From assembly GCA_964035015.1 (NCBI GenBank), contig CAXIUP010000291.1:1-64000 (forward strand): DNA of 64,000 nucleotides, given 5' to 3'. The notes under the pieces were generated by a model, which searched no databases, was not told the origin of the DNA, and saw only the letters and a program-made list of their open reading frames with translations. The stretch's first letter is position 1. Each line of letters opens with the position of its first letter. This stretch comes from Corallium rubrum. Taxonomy: Eukaryota > Cnidaria > Anthozoa > Scleralcyonacea > Coralliidae. Both the position numbers and the translations under genes were made by a program. Positions 41,716 through 51,383 of this stretch are shown piece by piece.

Positions 41716-42434
41716 CTCAGCTGAGCCTGCCGGGCCTGGCTAACGGTTCTGACGATCTCTGGTATGTAAACATCCCGACCGTTCACACGAGCCATCCAAC
41801 CGTGAAATCCGCTAGGGATCTCACTGAGGGTACCGACTACCTCAGACTCATCCGGACCGAAGTCCTCCCAATCAAGGGTAATCACCTTAGTCCCCCCAGA
41901 GGCTATGTCCTCAGTCATCTCCTCCATATACTTCTGTATACACCCGAGATAATCCTTAGTCACACCAGCTTCACACTCCCGACCTCTCCTGAGCATCCGG
42001 TCGTAGCAGGTGTCAAGCGAGGCTTTCAGGAATAGTAGGACATCAGGGGTTGGGAGTAGATTGTTTAGTGAGTGGAAGACTTGGGAATACTCAGAAAACT
42101 GCTCGTCAGTTATCCACCCATTACGCCAACAGTTTTTAGCGAAAACCATACAGCTGTGATGTGTTCGCTCTACGATCACATTCCTCCCTTCGTTGATTAA
42201 CTCCAAAGCCTCTAGGTAGGTGTCGACCCTCTCACCGAGGAACCAGGTCTCCATCTCATACGCCCACCTCCCGGGGTCGGCGTAAAACCTTTCGAGGTAT
42301 GGATTATCATCAACTGGCTCCTCAGCAAGGTAATAACCATTTCTTTCAGCGAATGGTCTCACGAACGTTGTCTTTCCCACACCGATGTTTCCGTCGAGGG
42401 TGATCAGCCGAGCACCGAGCTTTGTCTCAGTCAT
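41562..42434 (-). CDS. Deoxynucleoside kinase carried by the Polinton
   Basis: 290 aa. The P-loop LITLDGNIGVGKTTF (about residues 10-24) is that of the deoxynucleoside kinase family (dCK/dGK/TK2/insect dNK); also VIVERTHHSCMVFAK (the ERS-type catalytic region, about residues 86-100), and an Arg-rich lid MLRRGRECEAGVTKDYL. The enzyme would phosphorylate deoxynucleosides and feed dNTPs to the element's own polymerase. It is transcribed against its neighbours from a ggtataATG motif. The C-terminal part after about residue 210 does not match the family and overlaps the duplicated block. Confidence 0.85.
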   Translation of the reverse strand: MTETKLGARLITLDGNIGVGKTTFVRPFAERNGYYLAEEPVDDNPYLERFYADPGRWAYEMETWFLGERVDTYLEALELINEGRNVIVERTHHSCMVFAKNCWRNGWITDEQFSEYSQVFHSLNNLLPTPDVLLFLKASLDTCYDRMLRRGRECEAGVTKDYLGCIQKYMEEMTEDIASGGTKVITLDWEDFGPDESEVVGTLSEIPSGFHGWMARVNGRDVYIPEIVRTVSQARQAQLSHGSSTPGLAMVPRISGLAVTLPDISPTTVSPTETVLGIIFSLLSRVCSHL

Positions 42435-42479
42435 TATACCTCAGGTATACGGTACGACTTTAAACCTCCTGTATTTTAT

Positions 42480-42755
42480 ATGAAGATTCCAAAGAGACTT
42501 AGACGACCCATACTGACCGTCTTCCACGGACTCAGAAGAGCTATCGGGGTGATGAGACATTGTGTTAGAAGAAACCGTAGAGGAGAGTACTACGTGACTG
42601 AGTCTGTTGTTGTCTGGCCGACGGTCTTAGAAACCCCAGCCGATGACCTCACAGACTTCCCACAAGCAGCCTCAGAGATCCTTACGGATGGTCTCACAGA
42701 TTCCTCAGAAACGACCTCAGAGATCCCAACAGATGACCTCACAGATGAAACATAG
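42480..42755 (+). CDS. Polinton small basic protein (91 aa)
   Basis: Not recognised. Arg-rich N-terminal half (KIPKRLRRPILTVFHGLRR), then a Thr/Asp/Glu-rich tail with three repeats of the type EIPTDDLTD. Could bind DNA through its N-terminus. Starts at ttttatATGAAG. Confidence 0.5.
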   Translation: MKIPKRLRRPILTVFHGLRRAIGVMRHCVRRNRRGEYYVTESVVVWPTVLETPADDLTDFPQAASEILTDGLTDSSETTSEIPTDDLTDET

Positions 42756-42767
42756 ATTAGTGTATAG

Positions 42768-43154
42768 ATGGCTGACGTAGTACCTGAAAAAACCTCGGAA
42801 GTCCCTAAGGTGACATCAGTGGTCAAGACGGAAAGAGTCAAGGATCCGAAACGGGTGGAGGCTGGTAAACGACTGGCTCAGATATCGAAGGCAGCCAAGG
42901 AGAGAAAAGCCAGAGAGCGGTTGGCGGCTGAGATTGGTTCTGGAGTTGGTGGTGGTCGATCAGCCTATTATGGCTACATCATCGGAACCGTTGGGTTGGT
43001 TATCGGTGGGGCCTCACTTTATTACACTATGAGGCAGGAGAAAAGGGAGGTTCAGAGACTGAAAACCATTGATGAGGAGAAGGTAATGGAAGGAACTGTC
43101 GAGCCACAGAACCCCGTTCAGGCCCCTCCGGTTTTAGACACCTTTGATGAGTGA
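42768..43154 (+). CDS. Polinton single-pass membrane protein (128 aa)
   Basis: Charged N-terminal helix (AKERKARERLAAEIG), one membrane segment (YIIGTVGLVIGGASLYYTM, about residues 69-87) and an acidic C-terminus. Unknown function; starts at tgtatagATGG. Confidence 0.55.
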   Translation: MADVVPEKTSEVPKVTSVVKTERVKDPKRVEAGKRLAQISKAAKERKARERLAAEIGSGVGGGRSAYYGYIIGTVGLVIGGASLYYTMRQEKREVQRLKTIDEEKVMEGTVEPQNPVQAPPVLDTFDE

Positions 43155-43172
43155 AATATGTGTTAGTGTATA

Positions 43173-43406
43173 ATGACCGACCGAAAAGAACTGATGAACG
43201 AGCTCTACGACGCCCTCCTGATTACGGGTGGAGCTGTGGCGGTCTCCATGGCTTCGAGGAAGATCCTGAAAGAACCTTTGGGTACTCCTGAGTCTGTAAA
43301 GGGTACTGTTAGGCTGGCTCTAGCCGTTGGAATTAGTACAGTTGTGGTTGGATACGCTCAGTCAAAGGGGTACCTGCCGGTTGACCCTTTTTCAAAGCTC
43401 AAGTAG
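43173..43406 (+). CDS. Polinton small membrane protein (77 aa)
   Basis: Two hydrophobic stretches (ALLITGGAVAVSMAS and LALAVGISTVVVGYA). Unknown function; starts at tgtataATG. Confidence 0.55.
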   Translation: MTDRKELMNELYDALLITGGAVAVSMASRKILKEPLGTPESVKGTVRLALAVGISTVVVGYAQSKGYLPVDPFSKLK

Positions 43407-43436
43407 CCTAAGGGGGTTCCGTATCCGGTGGTTACT

Positions 43437-43826
43437 ATGAGCGTGGAGGTTGAGACACGTTGGCTGCCCCCTATGTCCAGAGGAGAAAGGAATGTGTGGG
43501 ATGCTTTACGCGCTATTGGGATTGAGGCGGTTAGGGAGAAGACCTTTGATGGGTTAGTGGGGTTGGGCGGTGGTCTTTTGAGGTATGACTTCGCAGAGCC
43601 TCTCAGCGATGGTACTTTCTTACTGATTGAGTATGATGGTGAACAACATTTCAGCCCTTCCACTTGGTCTGGTAAGTTTACTCGGGAAGAGGCAGAAAGA
43701 CGTTTTAGGGTACAGAAGGAGCACGATCGGATGAAAGACGAGTACGCCAAGGACAACGGTCATTACCTAATCAGGATTCCGTATTGGGAAAGACGTAACA
43801 TCCGTTCTATTATCGGATCTTTGTGA
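43437..43826 (+). CDS. PD-(D/E)XK-type nuclease (Vsr-like) in the Polinton
   Basis: 129 aa from the ATG at 43437. The pattern of a conserved Glu helix (GERNVWDALRAIG), YDFAEPLSDGTFLLIEYDGE with the D...ExD catalytic arrangement, QHF, and a helix with HDRMKDEYAKDNGHYLIRI matches small Vsr/DUF559-like restriction-fold nucleases of phages and large DNA viruses. It may resolve or process replication intermediates; that role is inferred. Confidence 0.65.
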   Translation: MSVEVETRWLPPMSRGERNVWDALRAIGIEAVREKTFDGLVGLGGGLLRYDFAEPLSDGTFLLIEYDGEQHFSPSTWSGKFTREEAERRFRVQKEHDRMKDEYAKDNGHYLIRIPYWERRNIRSIIGSL

Positions 43827-43851
43827 TGGATTGTATTATGTGTGATTATAT

Positions 43852-44271
43852 ATGGCTAGTGTGGTTGCTGGTGGACTGTTTAACGCCTTGGCCTTCGCGG
43901 GTGCTGGACTCGTGTTTTCAAAGTTAAATCACACCGGGTATGAAGCTGAGATTAAGAGACACAACCACGCCCTTGAGCAGCTGGCTAGGGCGAAGGAGAA
44001 ATGGTATGAGAGTGAGGTGGGTAAGAAGGATAGGATACAGAGGTTGAGACAGGAACTGTCTGACGCCAACGCTGACATCAACACAACGAATCACGCTCTG
44101 GATCTGCTGAAGGATAGGCTGAGGCAGGTTGAGGCCGTCGGGTCGTTCCAACCAGAGCCTGAGTTGTCTGACTATTACAAACCATCGAGTGAGATGAAAG
44201 AGTATCAGACCTTGTTTATTGGGTCTGTTGGTCTGGTTGGTGGGTATCTGGTATCTAGGTTTGTTTTGTAG
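43852..44271 (+). CDS. Polinton coiled-coil protein with hydrophobic ends (139 aa)
   Basis: N-terminal hydrophobic segment (VVAGGLFNALAFAGAGLVF), a long coiled coil (about residues 32-95) and a C-terminal membrane segment (LFIGSVGLVGGYLVSRFVL). Starts at tatatATGG. Function unknown. Confidence 0.55.
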   Translation: MASVVAGGLFNALAFAGAGLVFSKLNHTGYEAEIKRHNHALEQLARAKEKWYESEVGKKDRIQRLRQELSDANADINTTNHALDLLKDRLRQVEAVGSFQPEPELSDYYKPSSEMKEYQTLFIGSVGLVGGYLVSRFVL

Positions 44272-44303
44272 GGGGTTAAGGAATTCGTTAGGGTTTAGTT
44301 ATA

Positions 44304-44966
44304 ATGTCTGTTTCCTGGTCGGATTTACCGGGGGGGTTGAAGGATTTACCGTCTTCAGGTGTTGAATGGGTCTGTAAGCAGATGGGGATTGAGTCAGCAC
44401 CCCCAACCTGGGATCCACCCAGACGTAGCACGAAGTTGTGGTGTGAGGATTGTTCTAGGTTCCGTGTGAAGGTTAGAACTGAGATGTATTCCTGTCCAGG
44501 ATGTGGTGATACGGAGTATGGATATGTTGTTGGGAGATACCGGGCGGCCGGTCGTAGAAGTGAGCATTCAAGGGGTGGTTGGATGAGGAAGAGACTCACC
44601 AGAGTTGTCAGGGACACAGCCGTTGACGCTGTCTTATCCGACTTCTCCGAGGTTCTTCGGGTGATGAGAAGTAAGGGTTTGATAAGAGGTCGTAATGTGT
44701 CCAGATACAATTATTACATCATCAGACTGTGCTCAAGAAGAGGGATTGGGTTACTGGGTGGTTTGAAGGATCTTAGGGAGGGGAAAACGAAGGATCTGTT
44801 TGACGACAATCTGTTCGGGATTGTGTATAAGGAGCTTGGCTGGGATCGTACCCCAGACAGGTTCTGCACCGAGTGGTTGGAGCGACACCTAACGGAATGT
44901 GATCACCTTTGTTATAACGATGGACCCAAATGTCATGATCCACCAGGACGACGACCTAGACCCTGA
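44304..44966 (+). CDS. Polinton zinc-ribbon protein (220 aa)
   Basis: A zinc ribbon CEDC...CPGC (about residues 47-69), then an Arg-rich stretch and a helical domain. A zinc ribbon followed by helices is the layout of TFIIB-like and some viral transcription factors, so a role in transcribing the element is possible but unproved. Starts at gttataATG and overlaps the polymerase region. Confidence 0.5.
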   Translation: MSVSWSDLPGGLKDLPSSGVEWVCKQMGIESAPPTWDPPRRSTKLWCEDCSRFRVKVRTEMYSCPGCGDTEYGYVVGRYRAAGRRSEHSRGGWMRKRLTRVVRDTAVDAVLSDFSEVLRVMRSKGLIRGRNVSRYNYYIIRLCSRRGIGLLGGLKDLREGKTKDLFDDNLFGIVYKELGWDRTPDRFCTEWLERHLTECDHLCYNDGPKCHDPPGRRPRP

Positions 44967-47900
44967 TATGTTTGACTATCCTGATGATGTGGACTCCCGT
45001 CTCTACGAAAGAATAATCGGTTACGACATAAATCAGTTAGACAGAGCCCTGAGGGGTAAAACTAAGTCGTTCAGCTGTGCTGTGGTGAGTCAGGACCCGC
45101 TGGAACAGGTGAGCGCTCTTAGGAATGATGTGGTACGGCTGCTACGTCGGGAGCTGGCTGAGATGAGGGGGCTGAAGTTCGCTGAGACGCTGGTTGTGAC
45201 GCTTGAGAAGGAGGTGTCTGGAGGAACAACTTATAAGACGGCTCACTTCAACAGCCACATCAGGACTATAATCAACGACGGTGAGATCGGTCAGGACGTT
45301 GACGTCGCGAATGAGGAGGTGGTGGTTGGGATAGCCCGATGGATAAGCGAGGGATCTGGTTGGACAGTAGACTCAGTAGACGGTCACTACGTTAATCTGA
45401 CTGTGTACAGTCCACTGGAAGGCTCGTCATACGTCGACCTCCCGAAGGAGCTGAAGAATAGTCGGAAGGGGTTGATCAATGTTAAGAATAGTGATGACAG
45501 GTGTTTCATGTGGTGTCATCTAGCCCATAAGTTTCCTGTCCCACAGCACCCACAAAGGGTGTCTAAGTACCGGGACCATGTTAACGACTTGGATTACAGT
45601 GGAATCAGCTTCCCAGTGAGCCAGAGACAGTATAACCGGGTGGAAAAACAGAATGAGATACGTATCAACGTCTTTGGTTATGAGAACGGGTTAACCTTTC
45701 CGGTTTACGTATCAGAGGAACGATTCACCGACCTCATGAACCTCCTGATTATAACCAACGAAAACAACAAACATTACGTCCTCATCAGGGACTTTGATAG
45801 GTTTATGTACAACAAAACAAAACACAAGAGGAAAAAACACTTCTGTGTTTACTGTCTTCAGTGTTTCAGCTCAACGGAGGTTCTGGATAGGCATAAGGTT
45901 GTGTGTATCAGTGTGAATGGTAAACAAGCTGTTAGGATGCCTGACCCCGGTAACGGAACGTGTTGAAGTATAGTAACTTTCACAAACAGTTAAACGTTCC
46001 GTTTGTTGTGTATGCTGACTTCGAGGCGATCACGGAAAAGGTCGGCAGACCGGAGGTGTCGGAGTCAGACCGAAAGGAGAAAGAGAAGAGATCATACATG
46101 GAGAAGTATCAGAAACATACTGATTGTGGTTATGGGTACAAGGTTGTCTGTTGTTATGGTGATAGATACAGTAAGGATGTCCAGGTGTACAGAGGTCCTG
46201 GTGCTGTCAACAAGTTTATTGGAAAGATGTTAGAAGAGGTGGAGTATTGTAAGGGTATTCGGAAAGAGCACTTCAACCAGGATATGGTTCTGACTGATTC
46301 CAACAGGGCGGACTTCAGAGACGCCAACGGATGTCACATCTGTGGTCTAAAGTATGAGGAGAGGGATGTTAGGGTCCGGGACCATTGTCATGTGACTGGG
46401 AGGTACAGAGGGTCGGCCCATCAGCTTTGTAACAGAAATCATAGACTAACTGATAAGATACCAGTCATCTTACACAACTTGAGGGGTTATGATAGTCATC
46501 TCATCATGAGGGAGATCGGAAAGTTCGGACAGGAGATTAACGTCATCCCAAATAATATGGAGAAGTACATGGCCTTCATGTTAGGTAAAAACCTTGTGTT
46601 TCTGGACAGTTTTCAGTTTATGAGTAGCTCCCTGGATAAGTTGGTGAAAAATCTCCCGGGAGACGCCTTCAAACACACAGCTGAAGAATTCGGTGACCGA
46701 TTGTATCTTATGAGGGCAAAAGGTGTTTATCCTTATGACTACATGGATAGCTTCAATCGGTTTGAGGAAACAAAGTTGCCTCCAAAGAATAAGTTCTATA
46801 GTGTGTTGAATGACGAACCGATAACCGGTGAACAGTATTCCCATGCTTTGAAGGTTTGGAGAGAGTTCGGAATGGGGACAATGGGGGACTACCATGACGT
46901 GTACCTGAAATCGGATGTGTTGTTGTTAGCTGACGTTTTTGAGAACTTTAGGAAAACCTGTGTTCAGTACTATGGGTTGGACCCCTGTCACTACTTCACC
47001 TCACCTGGGTTGGCATGGGACGCTATGCTGAAGATGACTGGGATCGAGCTGGAGCTGATGACTGACATTGATATGTTTCAGTTTATTGAGAAAGGACTGA
47101 GAGGTGGAGTCAGTTACATAGCCAACAGATATGGGAAGGCGAATAACCCATACATGGAAGGGTACAGTGAGGATGAGGCTGTGAAGTATATAATGTATCT
47201 GGACGCCAACAATCTGTATGGTTGGGCTATGAGTCAGTGCCTTCCGACTGGTGGATTCAGGTGGATGGGTGAGTCTAATCTGAAAAACCTAGCTTGGGAA
47301 CTTCCGGAGAATGACAGTCGGACCGGAATGATACTTGAGGTTGATCTTGAGTACCCTCCTGAACTCCACGACCTACACAACGACTATCCGTTGGCCCCTG
47401 AGAAGATGGAAATACGGGAAGATATGTTGTCGGAGTATTGTTCTGAGATTAGGGGGAAGTTCGGTGTCAGTGTTGGTGGTGTTAGTAAGTTGGTAACCAA
47501 CCTGATGGGAAAGGAAAGGTACGTCGTCCACTATAGAAACCTACAGCTGTACGTCAGGCTTGGGATAAAGGTGAAGAAAGTTCACCGGGTTTTGTTGTTT
47601 GAGCAGTCGGGGTGGCTGAAACAGTACATCGACTTCAACACGGTGAAGAGAACCGCCGCTAAGAATGACTTCGAAAAGGACTTCTTCAAGCTAATGAACA
47701 ACAGCGTCTTCGGTAAAACAATGGAGAATCTGAGAAAGCGTGTCGACGTCCGGTTGGTCACGTGTGAAGAAAAGCTGTTGAGGCTGGCTTCCAAACCAAC
47801 CTTTGTGTCTGCCAAAATATTCAACGAAAACCTTGTTGCCGTTCACAAAATTAAAGAAGTTCTTACGTTAAACCGACCGGCGTACGTTGGTATGTGTATT

Positions 47901-48467
47901 CTGGATCTGTCGAAAACCTTGATGTACGATTTCCATTACAACTACGTATTAAAGAAATATGGAAGTAGGGCTAAGTTGTTGTTTACAGACACGGACAGCC
48001 TAACATATGAGATTGAGGCGGAAGACGTTTATAAGGACTTTTGGGATGACAAAAACATTTTTGACAACTCAAACTATCCAGAGAGCTCAGCTTATCACAA
48101 CAAGTCGAACAAAAAGATTATTGGGAAGATGAAGGACGAGGCGGCTGGCGTTCCCATAACCGAATTCGTTGGTCTCAGAAGTAAGATGTATTCTTACCTA
48201 AAAGACAACGGAACAGGTGACAAAACCGCCAAGGGAATTAAGAGGAGTGTCACTAAAAAACAGATCAAACATAAACACTACAAAAAAGTATTACTTGACA
48301 AAAAACAGGTGCTTCAAAAAATGAAAACCATTCGAAGCGTGAAACATGAGTTGGGTAGTTATGAGATAAATAAAGTGTCACTCTCATGCTTTGACGACAA
48401 AAGATACCTGCTGGAAGATGGGATCAGCTCCTACGCGTACGGACATAAGAGTATTCAGCTGACTTAA
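44920..48467 (+). CDS. Protein-primed DNA polymerase B (pPolB) region
   Basis: The Polinton's replicative polymerase. In order: a long N-terminal part, a C2H2-like Cys/His cluster (HFCVYCLQCFSSTEVLDRH), exonuclease motif I (VYADFEAIT), an endonuclease-VII-like HNH insertion (RDHCHVTGRYRG, HQLCNRNH), exonuclease II (LRGYDSHLI) and III (YLKSDVLLLADVF), then polymerase motifs A (YLDANNLYGWAMS), B (KLMNNSVFGKTMENL) and C (LLFTDTDSLTYE). This is the family that copies linear DNA from a terminal protein. Start taken at 44920 next to a ttataacgATGG motif. Confidence 0.92.
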
Positions 48468-48496
48468 GTGTGGTCGGTAAGGTATATCTTCACAGA

Positions 48497-49243
48497 TTAC
48501 CCCCTCTTAGTGTAACGGTAGGAAAACAATCCAGCTGCCATAATAATCACTATTAAATACTCCCCAGTGAAAACAATTACCTTCCCACCAGCTTCCTGTA
48601 TTTCTGTCCATGGTATTGTGTCCCCTCCTTTTGCCGGATGTAACTTTTCCCATTTCTTAGCCTGATGAACTATATCAGATCCCTTTCTGGTTAGACCTAC
48701 TGACAGACCAGTTACTAATGCAACCGCTCCCAGACCAATGGCAGTCACAATTCCAGCTTTCCTCAATGTCTTATTTAGGTTAGCCTTAGTCCACTCATCA
48801 TAGTGTGTTCTGATACCATCCCTAAGCAGATCTTCATCCTCTTCGGTTAAAACCCGTCCGATTGTATGGAAGCCACCTCCCAGATGTTTCACAGAATAAT
48901 CAATAACTAAACCAGAATCACTAAACTCCCTGGATATACTTAATATGTTATTATCAATCAGATAGTCAATAAACAGTGGGTCAGTGCATTGTGGTTCCAA
49001 CCCTAGTATATCTATAAAAAAATCCTCACAGTCCTTATATGCAGCTCTTCTTCTTATCCTCTCAGTTCTGTCCCCTGACACATTATTCACAATGGGGCCA
49101 TCAATAGAGTGATCAAATTCAACACTATCACGCTCTGAAAAGTCTCCCAAAGCATTAGTGCCCCCAAAATCTGTTTCCTCCTGATCATCCTCAGGGTTTG
49201 GGTCATGATTCGGATCTAATGGCCTAAGTTCAATCTCCTCCAT
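48497..49243 (-). CDS. Polinton membrane protein at the right end (248 aa)
   Basis: I start at 49243 (MEEIELRPLDPNHDPNPED), next to a ttaatATGG motif; the frame stays open further upstream only because it runs into the terminal repeat. Acidic N-terminus, globular middle, and two membrane segments near the C-terminus (IGLGAVALVTGLSVGL and YLIVIIMAAGLFSY). Function unknown. Confidence 0.6.
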   Translation of the reverse strand: MEEIELRPLDPNHDPNPEDDQEETDFGGTNALGDFSERDSVEFDHSIDGPIVNNVSGDRTERIRRRAAYKDCEDFFIDILGLEPQCTDPLFIDYLIDNNILSISREFSDSGLVIDYSVKHLGGGFHTIGRVLTEEDEDLLRDGIRTHYDEWTKANLNKTLRKAGIVTAIGLGAVALVTGLSVGLTRKGSDIVHQAKKWEKLHPAKGGDTIPWTEIQEAGGKVIVFTGEYLIVIIMAAGLFSYRYTKRG

Positions 49244-49258
49244 ATTAAGATTGTCACG

Positions 49259-49609
49259 ATTACAAAAGGACAAACTGTTAAAAAGTGATGTTGGTAAAGT
49301 TGTGGCCATGATCACACCGTACATACCATGTCTAGGACTGCTATCTGGTGGTATAACTGTGGGAAAACATGTGTACCAACACAAGACAAAAGTATCTGAA
49401 CAGAAACCGGGGAGTAAGTAAGGTGTGTCAAAACCACAACCCTGATCGCTTTGAGGTGTTTTCAGGAAAAACGTCATAATCCATCCTTAAAATATAAAAA
49501 GGGGAAAAAAGAGAAAAAAAGTCTGCCCTTTCAAACATCATTCTCCGTCGAATTCTGACATTTTGAGGCAGTTTTTGGCAAAAAAAAAAAAGTGGCCTGG
49601 TAGTGTACT
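49259..49609 (-). repeat. Polinton right terminal inverted repeat
   Basis: 351 bp, complement of the left repeat. The left copy has about 15 extra bases near its tip. The reading frame to its left (48497-49243) starts just inside the repeat boundary. Confidence 0.9.
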
Positions 49610-51351
49610 TCTAGATTGAATTTATTAAGAACTAAATTAGTTCAAATGACGCGAAAAACAGAGAGCGGTTATTGTATAATAAAACAGTTGGATCATAGAT
49701 TGCTTTTGCCCTACCGCCTTGAGAGAAAACAAACACCTTCAAACTTCCGTAGTATAGAATAGCATGGCCGCTTTTTTCCTTTAATAAGCATAAAATTAAT
49801 AGTCATATCGTGCAACCGTCTTGGCTAGTCAGTCCTAGAGTGCTAATTGAAATCGAAAAGTGTTTGAGGGCCGCTCCCGTATTCTTACCAGTTTCTGCCT
49901 GGCAATGATCTACAGAAATGCCAACCTGTATTGTAATAAGACAACTGCGGCAAATGGCTTACTTTAAAATTGTTGATGGCGTCACGTCGCCGCTGTTGTA
50001 ATCTCTTGAATCTTAATAATCTAATTTATCTCAAATATCCTGCACACCAACAACTGTGGCAGTACAGAAAAGCCGCCCTGACCCACAGGCGAGTAATCCT
50101 ATCAGTAACCGGACATACCAAAAAGTGTAAAACATTGCGTGCAAAATACAGATTAGATCGCAAGGTTTAACAATACGGTGCAAGCTTTAAAATTACATCG
50201 CTTGCAAATTGCCATACGCCTGCAACACCAAATGGCTGAGCAATGCTGGACGGATAGTATAGAGCGTTTGCTCTCACGCGATCGGCGGCCCACTGGGGTG
50301 GTGAAACAATACGAAATATTTGAACAAGAAAGAGCCAATCCCCACACCGTACACCAACACGGCCGCCATCCCACTGCTCTGGCACACCAATATGGTCGCC
50401 GCGACGTAAGATGAAAACGCTCGTAGTTCATAACACTAGAAGCAGAATTGTGGGAATTAACAGAGATAATTATCAAAAGGTGATTTCCCAAAAAGTCGGA
50501 AGGATGTGTTTATTATAACAACATGCACTTCGGGTGAAACATTCAAACCTAATGCGCCACCGCGTGGTATTATACGATAAGGAATATTTTGTGGCGTTTA
50601 AGCGTTCAATCTCGTAGCCCCATAAGTGTGCAATCAAACACCAAAATTACGTACTGTAACTGGGATATCAGACGACCAGATATTGGCGGTCATTTGTATC
50701 CTAACTTGATCGTCGCGATCTTTAGTTTGACGACACTATAATAGCCTCATACGAACTTACTCCAGTAACTTGTGACTTCATATATATAGAGCAGATAACT
50801 ATTTACTTGGTGAAAATAGCAATTATTTTCAGAAGCGGAGAGGTGCGAACAATTATAACCGAAACGCGTGATGAGTACAGACCAAATGTAGATATTTGAC
50901 TCTTAGTTTCATATCAGTGTAAACTGTATTAAGCCAAGGATTAGGCCTGGTTCATACGTCGCATTTCATTCAGACGAATTTAATTCATAGTTAGCTTCGT
51001 CGACTAGTCGACGTAAACTCGAATTCGTTTTATGCGACGAATTTAATTCAGTGACGAGCAAGGAAAATCCCGCTAGGTCGCGCCACAAACGTCCAATACG
51101 CATGCGAAGTAAACAAAAATCGGAATCACGGGCACAAAGATATGTTATCATAATTTATGCATAACCATACAGGCAATATAATAATATAGCCCAACTTCGA
51201 ACTTCTCTATGTAGCTTGTGCCGGGCAAAAAGTCAGTACTGAATAGTTGGCAAAGGGCTTAAGTAAAACGAAGAGATGCGCACAAATATACTAGAAAGCA
51301 TGTCCAGTAGGCAAGTTATAAACGTTTTTTGCCTGAATGTAATTTAGCATA

Positions 51352-51383
51352 AAGGGCCTTCGCTCGAAACGTCGAGAAGATTT
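51352..51383 (+). repeat. Penelope 3'-end relic
   Basis: agggccttcgctcgaaacgt matches the stem-II and core part of the hammerhead motif at 3586, but the preceding ctgacga box is lost. Confidence 0.5.

Larger units (their letters stand above)
32763..49609. mobile_element. Polinton (Maverick) DNA transposon, ~16.8 kb
   Basis: Bounded by terminal inverted repeats that begin AGTA and end TACT, with the 6-bp target duplication tctaga at 32757-32762 and 49610-49615; AG...CT ends and 6-bp duplications are characteristic of Polintons. It carries the family's core genes (integrase, packaging ATPase, protein-primed DNA polymerase, capsid candidates) plus extra cargo. Genes run leftward from 32966 to 38469, rightward from 38489 to 48467, and leftward again at the right end. 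No adenovirus-type protease was recognised. It looks nearly whole, with perhaps one or two breaks. Near-identical outer repeats and long open frames suggest a fairly recent insertion. Confidence 0.93.

Noticed and set aside
50153-50491. Pair of open frames on the minus strand
   Set aside because: No recognisable motif, different frames open equally, faint minisatellite similarity only.
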